DNA of 64,000 nt from Streptococcus panodentis. GTDB lineage: Bacteria; Bacillota; Bacilli; Lactobacillales; Streptococcaceae. The notes under the pieces were generated by a model. It was not told the origin of the DNA. It saw nothing but the letters and a program-made list of their open reading frames with translations, and made no database searches. The stretch spans positions 34,050-98,049 of the forward strand of contig NZ_QFAY01000008.1 in NCBI RefSeq assembly GCF_017884005.1, given 5' to 3'. Position 1 is the stretch's first letter; every line of letters starts with the position of its first letter. The translations under genes were made by a program, and so were the position numbers. This document shows positions 40,973-49,210 of the stretch, piece after piece.

Positions 40973-42775
40973 CTACTGCTGTGCAAATGCAACCAGGCTA
41001 TCCTTCAGGTCAGCGCCCTTTAGATTGGACAGAGAGGCAATAAAGTCATCAACCGCTGTTTTGGAAAGAAGCTGGACATTGCCGACAAATATTTTATCAT
41101 AGATCTGCTCATCCACTTTTTCTTCAGCTGACAGCAGCTCTTCATAGAGTTTTTCCCCCGGCCGAATACCTGACTCTACAATTTTCACCTCTTCTTCTGT
41201 ACGACCGCTGAGGGTAATCATTTTTTTAGCCAAATCCAGAATTTTTACGGGCTCTCCCATATCCAGCACAAAGACTTCTCCGCCCCGCATCAGGGCTCCA
41301 GCCTGAATTACCAGCCGGCTTGCTTCTGGTATAGTCATGAAATAACGGGTCATCCGAAAATCTGTCACCGTTATTGGTCCGCCTTTGGAGATTTGTTCCT
41401 TAAACAAAGGAACAACACTGCCGCGGCTGCCCAAGACATTGCCAAAGCGCACCGCAGCAAACAATGTCTTTCCTTCTTCATTTAAACTGGTAACAACCAT
41501 CTCAGCCACACGCTTGGTTGCTCCCATGACATTGGGAGGATTGACCGCTTTATCTGTTGAAATCATGACAAACTTTGCCACACCTGCTGCTTTTGCAGCT
41601 TCCGCGACATTTTGCGTTCCATAAATATTATTTTTTACTGCCTCCGTCGGATTGTACTCCATCAGCGGAACATGCTTGTGGGCTGCCGCATGGTAGACAC
41701 GGTCAGGCCGATAATGCTCCATAATCTGGAAAATCCGTTCTCTGTCCTGAATATCCGCAATAATAGGGATAATCTCGATTTTGTCCCGATAGCGGCACAG
41801 CAGTTCTTTATGAATAGAATAAATGGAATTTTCGCCATGCCCCAGAAGCAACAGTCTGGCAGGCGAAAACTGCACAATTTGCCGTGAGAGTTCTGAACCA
41901 ATGGAACCGCCGGCTCCAGTGACCAAGATTGTTTTTCCTTTGATATTTGACTTTAAGCTGGACTGGTCAAGTTTGACCTCTTTACGGCCCAGCAAATCAG
42001 CAATATCTATTTCCCGCAGTTTATTAACAGTTAATTTTCCAGTAATAACTTCTTCATACTTAGGCATGGCACTGACCTTAGCCTCCGTATTTTGGCAGTA
42101 TCCTATAATTTTTTCATAATCTTCCGGAGCAAGGGAAGGGATTGTGATGACAATTTGTTCGATTTCATAGTTTGTAACAATTTCCGGAATCTGTTCGTCA
42201 GTACCGACCACCTTGATGCCGTGTAAAAACATTCCCTGCTTGCTCTTATCGCTGTCAGCAATAGCTACAATTTTTAAATCAGGAGAGTTTTTCAGAGCTG
42301 TTTTAATAAATAAATTTCCGCCATCACCAGCTCCAACGACCAGCGTCCTCCTAGCCTGATCTTGATTTATTATACTTTCCGGCTGTTTAATTTCATGCAT
42401 GGTCCGCCAAGTCAAACGAGCTGACAGAGTAAATAAAACAGAAAACAAACAGCTCAGCAGCAGAAACCTAAAGCTCAATGTCACAGAAAGAGCAAGACTT
42501 CCTAAATAAATCAGATTGTATATCAAGATAAATATCAATCCTATCTTGCCCAAAGTGCGATAGTCTGTATATCTATTAATTGTCGAAAAAATCCTGGCAC
42601 AAAGCCCCAAAGATAAATAACAGACTATGATCAGCGTCGGCAAAAGCAGCAGCAGCTCATCAGAAAGATTGATATAATTTATCAGAAAAAAATAAGCTAC
42701 TAATGCACTTAAATAGATTAACAGACTATCAATAAGGATTAGAACAATCCTTTTTTGCCCCCTTGTTAACTCCAT
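40973..42775 (-). CDS. CapD/PglF-like UDP-GlcNAc 4,6-dehydratase, membrane anchored
   Basis: The 600-residue protein has four membrane helices in the first 115 residues, a first Rossmann region (RRTLVVGAGDGGNLFIKTAL) and a catalytic SDR domain starting KTILVTGAGGSIGSELSRQI near residue 283, with FVMISTDKAVNPPNVMGATK. The normal catalytic Tyr is replaced by Met in this motif (NVMGATK), as known for PglF/WbpM-type enzymes. The product would be UDP-4-keto-6-deoxy-GlcNAc. The start at 42775 follows AGAGGGAG; a TTG five codons upstream is not supported. Confidence 0.92.
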   Translation of the reverse strand: MELTRGQKRIVLILIDSLLIYLSALVAYFFLINYINLSDELLLLLPTLIIVCYLSLGLCARIFSTINRYTDYRTLGKIGLIFILIYNLIYLGSLALSVTLSFRFLLLSCLFSVLFTLSARLTWRTMHEIKQPESIINQDQARRTLVVGAGDGGNLFIKTALKNSPDLKIVAIADSDKSKQGMFLHGIKVVGTDEQIPEIVTNYEIEQIVITIPSLAPEDYEKIIGYCQNTEAKVSAMPKYEEVITGKLTVNKLREIDIADLLGRKEVKLDQSSLKSNIKGKTILVTGAGGSIGSELSRQIVQFSPARLLLLGHGENSIYSIHKELLCRYRDKIEIIPIIADIQDRERIFQIMEHYRPDRVYHAAAHKHVPLMEYNPTEAVKNNIYGTQNVAEAAKAAGVAKFVMISTDKAVNPPNVMGATKRVAEMVVTSLNEEGKTLFAAVRFGNVLGSRGSVVPLFKEQISKGGPITVTDFRMTRYFMTIPEASRLVIQAGALMRGGEVFVLDMGEPVKILDLAKKMITLSGRTEEEVKIVESGIRPGEKLYEELLSAEEKVDEQIYDKIFVGNVQLLSKTAVDDFIASLSNLKGADLKDSLVAFAQQ

Positions 42776-42806
42776 AACTCCCTCTTTCAATTTTCATCCC
42801 TAAAAA

Positions 42807-43502
42807 TTAATTGCTCTTCCCATAATTCCCATAACTTCCGTATGCTCCGTAGGAGCCATAGCGTTCTAAGTCAATGTTGTATTTGTTTAAGACGACACCT
42901 AAAAAGGGGGTGCCGGTCTGTTCCAGCTGCTCCTTGGCCTTCATCACGGCCTTGCGCTTGACGCTGCCTGCTTCGGTTACCAGAAGGCTGGCATCGCATT
43001 TCTGCGCGATAATGGCTGCGTCAATGACGAGGCCAATCGGTGATGTATCCACGATGATAGAATCATAGCGGGGACGGAGGTTGGCCAGTAAGGTCTCAAA
43101 CTGCCGGCTCTGCAGGAGGCCTGTCGGGTTGGGCGAGACTGGACCTGCCAGAATCACATCCAAATTGTCAATATCCGTGTCATTCAGAATCGTCTGCAGC
43201 TCTGCCTGTCCAGTCAGGAAGTCGGTCAGCCCCGATACCTTGCTTTGGCTCTTAAAGACACCCGACATGACCGAGTTGCGGATATCCGCATCCACCAGCA
43301 GGGTCCGGTGGCCGGTCCTTGCAAAAGCCGCAGCCAGATTGGTAGCGGTGGTTGACTTCCCTTCATTGGCTGTCACAGAGGTCACTTCGACCAGCTTGAT
43401 ACTGGCACCGCTCAGCTGCACATTGGTACTGAGCGCATTGTAGTATTCTTCTGTCAGTTTGATAAGATTTCTTCTTTTTCTGACTAATTCTAAGGTTGCC
43501 AT
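42807..43502 (-). CDS. cpsD: Capsule tyrosine autokinase CpsD
   Basis: The 231-residue BY-kinase has Walker A VTANEGKSTTATNLAAAFAR, Walker A' TLLVDADIRNSVMSG and Walker B DSIIVDTSPIG. The C-terminal cluster YGSYGAYGSYGNYGKSN carries the autophosphorylated tyrosines. It works with CpsC as activator and CpsB as phosphatase to control chain length and amount. It lies 9 nt after cpsC. Confidence 0.95.
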   Translation of the reverse strand: MATLELVRKRRNLIKLTEEYYNALSTNVQLSGASIKLVEVTSVTANEGKSTTATNLAAAFARTGHRTLLVDADIRNSVMSGVFKSQSKVSGLTDFLTGQAELQTILNDTDIDNLDVILAGPVSPNPTGLLQSRQFETLLANLRPRYDSIIVDTSPIGLVIDAAIIAQKCDASLLVTEAGSVKRKAVMKAKEQLEQTGTPFLGVVLNKYNIDLERYGSYGAYGSYGNYGKSN

Positions 43503-43511
43503 CTTTTCTCC

Positions 43512-44207
43512 CTACATTTTTTTCATATCTGGGATGACTCCGAGCAGAGTCAGCCCTAAAACTTCCTCAATATCTTCTGGTTTTTTCACACGGTCATCCA
43601 AAATCTCCACCGTGATGATAAAGAAAGCCACCAGAACAGCGCCCCCCACAAAGCCTAAAAGGACATTGCGGCGGATATTCGGCGATGAAGGCTCCTGAGC
43701 GACCGAAGCTTCTTCCAGCGTCGTCACATCAGGCACCTTGGTCACTTCGATGATTTTCTCAGCAGCTATATTGCGGAAAGCATTGGCAATGCGGGCCGCT
43801 TCCTCGGGACTGCTGTCCTTGACCGTAATCGAAACGATACGGGTGTCGGCAGGGACGGATACAGTGATGTTTTGGGCCAATTCATCCGGCGAGGTCTGCA
43901 GCTGCAGCTCACTGATTGCCTGGGACAGAACGGCCTGGGACAGGATGATTTCCTTAAAGTCCTTTACCAAGTAGGAACCTGCCTGCAGATCCTGATTGGT
44001 CAGAGCAGACTGGGCTTCATTCTGCCGGCTGACCACATAAATACGGGTCGTGCTCTGGTAGGACTTTTTAGCGATAAAAACACTGTAGCCAAAGGCTAAA
44101 AGCGAGAAAAGAACAGCTCCTAAAAGAATGGTAAACTTTCTCAGCCATAAGGTTCTGAGCAAGGACAGAATATCAATTTCTACTATTTGCGTGTCTTGTT
44201 TTTCCAT
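43512..44207 (-). CDS. cpsC: Chain-length regulator / kinase activator CpsC (Wzz-type)
   Basis: The 231-residue protein has two membrane helices (about 27-45 and 178-200) enclosing an external Wzz domain (SYQSTTRIYVVSRQNEAQSA onward), and a C-terminal cytoplasmic tail (DDRVKKPEDIEEVLGLTLLG) that activates CpsD. It is the normal third gene of the regulatory block cpsABCD. Confidence 0.95.
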   Translation of the reverse strand: MEKQDTQIVEIDILSLLRTLWLRKFTILLGAVLFSLLAFGYSVFIAKKSYQSTTRIYVVSRQNEAQSALTNQDLQAGSYLVKDFKEIILSQAVLSQAISELQLQTSPDELAQNITVSVPADTRIVSITVKDSSPEEAARIANAFRNIAAEKIIEVTKVPDVTTLEEASVAQEPSSPNIRRNVLLGFVGGAVLVAFFIITVEILDDRVKKPEDIEEVLGLTLLGVIPDMKKM

Positions 44208-44215
44208 TGTTTCTC

Positions 44216-44947
44216 CTAAATTAATTCATCTTCCAGCAATAACTCTTGATTGCCCTGAAATAAGGCAGCCGCTCGCTGCGGGCTGTATTTCTTCTCAATC
44301 ACGTCAAAAGCTTCTCTCATATAAGGCGGCCGTTTTGACAGATTGTGCATGTCGCTCGCGACAAAGTGCACCAAATCTTTCTCCAAAAAGAAATGGGCTC
44401 TTTTTTTCATAAATTTGTCTGTATCGCCAAACAGCCTCGGCTTAAGCACACTGGAGCTGTTGATCTGCGTATAGCAGCCCATATCAATCAGTTCCTGCAC
44501 CTTTTTTTCGTCCTGCTCCAAGCAGTGATAACGCTCAATATGGGCCACGACTGGGGTCAGACCCAGACGCAGGATATTGCCCAAGGCTGCATGGATTTCC
44601 TTATAAGGCGTTGCCATGCTGAACTCAATCAGGACATACTGGGTCCCGGCCAGGCTGGGAAGCAGCCCCTTTTCCAGCTTTTCTAAAACATCGCTGCTGT
44701 AGTAAATTTCCGCTCCGTAAAGGACCGTCAAGTCAGGGGCAATCAGCTCTGCCAGCTCCTTGACCATCTGAAAATGGCTGCTGATCTGTTCTTCAGGTGT
44801 TTCAAACATCCCCTTTCTGCGGTGAGAAGTGGAAATAATCGTCCGCACCCCCTGACGGTAGCTTTCTTCCAGCAGGCTTTTGGTCTCTTCGATATTTTTG
44901 GGACCGTCATCCACATCAAAAACAATGTGAGAATGAATATCAATCAT
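44216..44947 (-). CDS. cpsB: Mn-dependent protein-tyrosine phosphatase CpsB
   Basis: The 243-residue PHP-domain phosphatase dephosphorylates CpsD. Metal ligands are visible in MIDIHSHIVFDVDDGPKNIE, ISTSHRRKGMF, VLYGAEIYYS, PVVAHIERYHCL and FVASDMHNLSKRPPYM. It lies 2 nt after cpsA and before cpsC. Confidence 0.95.
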   Translation of the reverse strand: MIDIHSHIVFDVDDGPKNIEETKSLLEESYRQGVRTIISTSHRRKGMFETPEEQISSHFQMVKELAELIAPDLTVLYGAEIYYSSDVLEKLEKGLLPSLAGTQYVLIEFSMATPYKEIHAALGNILRLGLTPVVAHIERYHCLEQDEKKVQELIDMGCYTQINSSSVLKPRLFGDTDKFMKKRAHFFLEKDLVHFVASDMHNLSKRPPYMREAFDVIEKKYSPQRAAALFQGNQELLLEDELI

Positions 44948-44949
44948 GC

Positions 44950-46416
44950 TTATTTCCCTTCCATCACATTCTGGATTGCTGCCTTGGCTGAGTCTAAGCT
45001 TTCCGGCTGGATTTCCATCATATACAGACTGGAATCAGGCATCGCATAGGAAGGCAGGTCCATGCGGCCGTTTCCTGCAATCGCCTGTGACGCTACCTGA
45101 TAGCTGCCGCCAGACTCCAGCTGGGTATTGACCAGATTCATGAGAGTCGGCAGCTCCAGATTGGTCTGAACAGAGTCCTGCAGGCCAGAGATGATTTCAT
45201 TGTAATGTTTCAGGGCGCTGGTAGAGGTCAGCTTCTGGATCACTGCCTCAATGACTTTCTCCTGATTTTTCCCCCGGTCATTGTCTCCGCCTTCCAGCGA
45301 GTAGCGCTCACGGACAAAGCCCAGAGCCTGCTGGGAGTCCAGATGCACCGTCCCGACCGGAAAATGATAATTGCCATGGGCGCTGGTAAATTCCTGGTCA
45401 TTTTCCACATCAATCCCGCCCAAAAGGTCGACCAGCTTGAGGAAAGAAGTGAAGTTGAGACGGACATAGTAGTCGATGCGGATACCGTAGAGATTTTCCA
45501 GCGTATGGACAGAAGCGTCCACGCCATAAATCCCTGCATGGGTCAGTTTGTCCATCTGGCCGCCTCCGCCGTCCGCAATGGCAACATAGGCATCGCGCGG
45601 TGTCGTTGTCAGCAGGACTTTCTTGGTCTTGCGGTTGACCGTCATGATGATATTGACATCAGAGCGGGACACAGACGAGATTGACCCGTAGGTGTCGATA
45701 CCGCTCACATAGATATTAAAGACATCCGCATTGGTGCTGTCGCTGCGCTTGCCAGTCTCCACCTGCCGCGTAATCTTATAAGAATAAATCTTCTTTATCT
45801 TGGAAGCATAGTCCGCATCATGCGAAGCGATCATGTCTTCGAATGTGCTGTTTAGGACAATCGCTTCCGTTTCCTGGTGGACCAGAGCATTGTAGGCCGC
45901 AATGTAAGAGGAAGTATTGCTGAGCGCAATGTCTGTCTTTTTGCTTTCCTTGATATGCTCCAGCAGGGCCGTGATGTTGTCCCGATCGCCATTTTCAGTC
46001 GGCGCAAGCAGGGCCTGTACCTGCTTGATGTCGCTGACTTGGCTGTCTGAGCGGACATAGACCCCCAGTTCAAATTCAGAGTAATTAGAGGTTGACTGAA
46101 CCCCGCTAGACAGGTCCATCAGGCTTTTGACGCCATACATGGCCCCTGAGGACAGCAGCAGAGTCACCAGCAGCAAGGCAGCCGTGAAAATCCTGAAGGT
46201 ATTTTTCCATATAAAAAAGGAGGATAGAAGGACTACGACTCCCAGAGCAAATGCGATTATCAGGTTTAGGCCGCGGAAGGCCAGAACATTATTTTTGAGC
46301 AGCGAAAAAACCAGTAAGCCTGAGACAGCGCTTACCAAGATTAGCAAGGTTGCATTAAATAAGCGGATTTTCTTTCCCTTTTTAGAAAACCGTAAACTTT
46401 TCCTATAACGACTCAT
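44950..46416 (-). CDS. cpsA: LytR-CpsA-Psr protein CpsA
   Basis: The 488-residue protein has three membrane helices near the N-terminus, an external accessory domain (about 120-270) and the LCP domain, with [30 protein letters not shown] and [23 protein letters not shown] enzymes transfer completed polysaccharide from the lipid carrier to peptidoglycan. The start at 46416 follows GGGAGAAAAAGGGAG; 52 extra in-frame codons upstream cover the promoter. It is the first gene of the cps operon. Confidence 0.94.
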   Translation of the reverse strand: MSRYRKSLRFSKKGKKIRLFNATLLILVSAVSGLLVFSLLKNNVLAFRGLNLIIAFALGVVVLLSSFFIWKNTFRIFTAALLLVTLLLSSGAMYGVKSLMDLSSGVQSTSNYSEFELGVYVRSDSQVSDIKQVQALLAPTENGDRDNITALLEHIKESKKTDIALSNTSSYIAAYNALVHQETEAIVLNSTFEDMIASHDADYASKIKKIYSYKITRQVETGKRSDSTNADVFNIYVSGIDTYGSISSVSRSDVNIIMTVNRKTKKVLLTTTPRDAYVAIADGGGGQMDKLTHAGIYGVDASVHTLENLYGIRIDYYVRLNFTSFLKLVDLLGGIDVENDQEFTSAHGNYHFPVGTVHLDSQQALGFVRERYSLEGGDNDRGKNQEKVIEAVIQKLTSTSALKHYNEIISGLQDSVQTNLELPTLMNLVNTQLESGGSYQVASQAIAGNGRMDLPSYAMPDSSLYMMEIQPESLDSAKAAIQNVMEGK

Positions 46417-46455
46417 TTTCTCCCTTTTTCTCCCCTGAGATAGTAAGTATGTTTT

Positions 46456-46464
46456 ATTATACCA
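46456..46464 (-). promoter_or_regulatory. cps promoter, extended -10
   Basis: On the minus strand TGGTATAAT (46464-46456) lies about 40 nt before the cpsA start. No good -35 hexamer is visible, so it probably relies on the TGn extension. Confidence 0.55.
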
Positions 46465-46639
46465 TAAAAAGATGAACAAAATGACCATTTTTAGAAAAAA
46501 ATAATTTATAAATATACACATTTTCGGCTCATTTGTCATCAGCTCCAGCAAAAAAGATGCCTTTTTAAGCAAGACATCTTTCTATAATATCTCCTGTGAG
46601 ATGGGCGGTGGGACAGAACTAAATTTTTAAAAATTTAGT

Positions 46640-46823
46640 TCCCTTCACTCTTTTGTTTCTAAGCTCAGGCTGAAAAGGTCTCCCAGACCTTTTCACTCCC
46701 AGCCCGCGAGGCTCTCCCAGTCTGGGGGACTGGGAGAGGTTGGGAATAAAACAAACGCAGTTTGTGTCAAAAGCAGGGCAAGGCGGGCTAACAAAGTCAT
46801 AAAAGATAAACGAAATGACGATA
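46640..46823. repeat. BOX-like composite repeat upstream of cps
   Basis: It contains an inverted copy of the 49-bp agu module (GTTTCTAAGCTCAGGCTGAA, then AGGTCTCCCAGACCT), a CCAGTCTGGGGGACTGG hairpin, and the right-end module AAAAGATAAACGAAATGACG. It fills most of 46573-46881 between cpsA and nrdG; no gene is seen there. Confidence 0.65.
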
Positions 46824-46881
46824 AATGCCCGCAAGCCTCCGCAATGGAGACCGCGGCTGCTGCAAATTTTGATTCCGCCTA

Positions 46882-47481
46882 TTAAATCAGGTTATCTCGG
46901 TCCACCTGCTCATAGGCCTGCAGACCGTCATTGAGTTTTTCCCAGATGACGACTTGGCCTGACTGGAGCGACTGTTGCACATCGATAATCCGCTGGTTGG
47001 AGGAGCCGCGAAACTGCAGCATGAGATTTTTCTTGCTGAGGTCAAAGCGGCCGTCAACCAAGATATCAATGAGACTGAGCAGCTCCAGCTTATCATCCGT
47101 TTCCAGCATCATTTCCTCCCAAGTATAGCCGGTCCAGGACCATATGTCCTTATCAGGCAGCTCGCGCCGAATTCGCTTGACCAAGGGCAGGAGGATGCCG
47201 GTATTGAGAAAGGGCTCGCCGCCCAGAAGGGTCAGCCCCTGCACATAGGGCTCCGCCAGATCTTTCATAATCTGCTCTTCCAGCTCCTCTGTATAGGGAA
47301 TGCCGGCATTAAATGACCAGGTCGCTGCATTGTAGCAGCCCTCGCAGTGAAACATGCAGCCGCTGACATAGAGCGAATTGCGGACCCCCTCACCATCTAC
47401 AAAGTTGAAGGCCTTATAGTCAATAATCCGGCCCTTGCTCAGTTCCTCGCTTTTCCATTCTTGTGGTTTTGGATTGTTCAT
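46882..47481 (-). CDS. nrdG: Anaerobic ribonucleotide reductase activating protein NrdG
   Basis: The 199-residue radical-SAM enzyme installs the glycyl radical on NrdD. The cluster motif CMFHCEGC (CxxxCxxC) and the SAM-binding LTLLGGEPFLNTG are intact. The start at 47481 follows GGAGG; it overlaps the preceding GNAT stop by 4 nt (ATGA). It is the last gene of nrdD-(46 aa)-GNAT-GNAT-GNAT-nrdG. Confidence 0.95.
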   Translation of the reverse strand: MNNPKPQEWKSEELSKGRIIDYKAFNFVDGEGVRNSLYVSGCMFHCEGCYNAATWSFNAGIPYTEELEEQIMKDLAEPYVQGLTLLGGEPFLNTGILLPLVKRIRRELPDKDIWSWTGYTWEEMMLETDDKLELLSLIDILVDGRFDLSKKNLMLQFRGSSNQRIIDVQQSLQSGQVVIWEKLNDGLQAYEQVDRDNLI

Positions 47482-47990
47482 GCGGCCTCCACATCTATCC
47501 AAAAACGCTCATGGCCGGCGATGGTATTGTCATAAACGCCGCCATTGGCCAAAATGGTCCGGCGGCTGGCTTCATTGTCTTCATCGCAGGTCACAAGGAC
47601 AAAGTCCAGACCGCGTTTCTTGGCTTCTATCAGTCCCAGATGCAGCTGCTCCTGTCCATAGCCTCTGCCTCGCTGACTGGGGCGAATGGAGTAGCCGATA
47701 TGGCCGCCTTCAATAAAGAGTTTTTCATTGAGCAGCAGGCGCAGAGCCAGAAAGCCTACAGGTCGGTCCTCCTCATCAAAAAAGAGGAACTGAACAGAGG
47801 GCACCCAGCCCGCCGGCAGGTTGTCAGCCGTTTCCTGCTCTCTTAAAAGCCGCAGCCAGTCCGCAAAGTCTTGGGAAGCATTCCAGGCACTGCTGCGCAG
47901 GCCGTTTGGGTAACATTGTCTTTCTTCGTACTCAGCCATCATGTCAAGGACGGCTGCTTGGTCTTCTAATCTCGGTCTTCGTAATTTCAT
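47478..47990 (-). CDS. GNAT acetyltransferase, third of a tandem trio
   Basis: The 170-residue protein starts MKLRRPRLEDQAAVLDMMAE and has acetyl-CoA motif A, IGYSIRPSQRGRGYGQEQLH, then RRTILANGGVYDNTIAGHER and FWIDVE. It aligns end to end with the two upstream GNATs, so the three arose by tandem duplication. In other streptococci a single GNAT of this type sits between nrdD and nrdG. The substrate is unknown. Confidence 0.93.
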   Translation of the reverse strand: MKLRRPRLEDQAAVLDMMAEYEERQCYPNGLRSSAWNASQDFADWLRLLREQETADNLPAGWVPSVQFLFFDEEDRPVGFLALRLLLNEKLFIEGGHIGYSIRPSQRGRGYGQEQLHLGLIEAKKRGLDFVLVTCDEDNEASRRTILANGGVYDNTIAGHERFWIDVEAA

Positions 47991-47999
47991 AGGACCTCC

Positions 48000-48506
48000 T
48001 CAATCTAGGTCAATCCAATAACGCTCACTTCTGTCAATTGTATTTTCATAAACTCCGCCGGCCGCAAGAATGGTGCGGCGGCTGCCTTCATTGGCCTCAT
48101 CACAGGTTATCAGCACCCGGTCCAATCCGGCTGTCCGAGCCTCTATCAGGCCCAAGGCCAGCTGCTCTTTGGCCAGCCCCTGACGGCGCTTGCTGGGACG
48201 AATGGAGTAGCCGATATGGCCGCCTTCGATGATAGTCTTTTCATTCAAAACTGGTCGCAGGGCCAGAAAGCCTAGTACCTGCCCCTCTTTATCAAAAGAC
48301 AGAAACTGAATGGAGGGCACCCAGCCGGCTGGCACCCGCCGGCCCTTTTCTTGCTGCTGAACCATGTCCAGCCAGTCTTCGTAGCTGTCGGCTATCTTCC
48401 AGGTTGCCCCCATGCCGCCGTGCATGTAAGAATCTGCCGCAGCAAACTCGGCAATCATCTCCAATACCCTATCTTTATCTTCCGCCGTCGGCCGCCTTAG
48501 CTCCAT
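48000..48506 (-). CDS. GNAT acetyltransferase, second of a tandem trio
   Basis: The 168-residue paralogue begins MELRRPTAEDKDRVLEMIAE with motif A IGYSIRPSKRRQGLAKEQLA and the RTILAAGGVYENTI segment. Spacing is 9 nt to the next gene and 3 nt from the previous one, so all are cotranscribed. It is closer to the 47478-47990 copy than to the 48510-49013 copy in its middle segment (QQEKGRRVPAGWVPSIQFLS versus REQETADNLPAGWVPSVQFL). Confidence 0.93.
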   Translation of the reverse strand: MELRRPTAEDKDRVLEMIAEFAAADSYMHGGMGATWKIADSYEDWLDMVQQQEKGRRVPAGWVPSIQFLSFDKEGQVLGFLALRPVLNEKTIIEGGHIGYSIRPSKRRQGLAKEQLALGLIEARTAGLDRVLITCDEANEGSRRTILAAGGVYENTIDRSERYWIDLD

Positions 48507-48509
48507 ATC

Positions 48510-49013
48510 TTACTCCTCCGCTAGATCTATCCAATAGCGCTCTGTCCCATCCCGGCTGTCCTCGTAACTGCCGCCATTGGCCACAATCACCGCCCGGCTG
48601 GCAGGATTTCCGCCTGAGCAGGTCACCAAAACACGCGGGATATTCTTGCTTTTTGCCAGCTGCAAAGCCTGCCGCAGCTGCTCTTTTGCAAGACCGCACC
48701 CACGCGCCGACGGACGGATGCTGTAGCCGATATGGCCGCCGTGCCGGAGCAGATCCTCATTGAGCCGCAGGCGCAGATTGGCAAAACCCAGCGCCCGACC
48801 GGACTCATTAAAAGAAACCAGCTGGATATAGGGGACAAAGCCATCCGGCAAGCCCAAGCCTGCTTCAGCCAGCTGGATTGTCTCCAGCCAGTCTTCGTAA
48901 ACAAAATCCGCTCCGCCGAAAAAGCCATCCTTGGGACCGCCAGCTGCCTCAAAGTCAGCCAGCATCTCCAAAATCGTATCCTTGTCTGCCAAAGTCGGCC
49001 GCCTTAGTTCCAT
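48510..49013 (-). CDS. GNAT acetyltransferase, first of a tandem trio
   Basis: The 167-residue paralogue begins MELRRPTLADKDTILEMLAD. Motif A is IGYSIRPSARGCGLAKEQLR; the later AVIVANGGSYEDSRDGTERY replaces the RRTILA form of the other two, and the middle segment is the most diverged. It is the copy nearest nrdD. No partner suggests its target. Confidence 0.93.
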   Translation of the reverse strand: MELRRPTLADKDTILEMLADFEAAGGPKDGFFGGADFVYEDWLETIQLAEAGLGLPDGFVPYIQLVSFNESGRALGFANLRLRLNEDLLRHGGHIGYSIRPSARGCGLAKEQLRQALQLAKSKNIPRVLVTCSGGNPASRAVIVANGGSYEDSRDGTERYWIDLAEE

Positions 49014-49068
49014 CGCTTTTTCTCCTGATACGAAGAGAGTGAGACTGCATCGCGCCCCACTCCAACTT

Positions 49069-49209
49069 CTATTGTTTCTTCTTTTTTTCTAAAAATTGCT
49101 GCCGCAGACTGACTAAGCGGTCTTTTTTGTCGCTGCCGCCCTGCGAGTGCTTCTCGTGGAAACGCCGTACTTGAGCCTTTCCCTTGTCATTTAGTTGGTA
49201 TTTTCCCAT
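49069..49209 (-). CDS. Small basic protein of the nrd operon, 46 aa
   Basis: The frame reads MGKYQLNDKGKAQVRRFHEK, then HSQGGSDKKDRLVSLRQQFL and EKKKKQ. AAGGA precedes the ATG within the end of nrdD, one base after which this gene starts. A protein of this size and form occupies the same place between nrdD and a GNAT gene in other streptococci, which supports its being real. It is highly basic and helical; the function is unknown. Confidence 0.85.
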   Translation of the reverse strand: MGKYQLNDKGKAQVRRFHEKHSQGGSDKKDRLVSLRQQFLEKKKKQ

Positions 49210-49210
49210 C

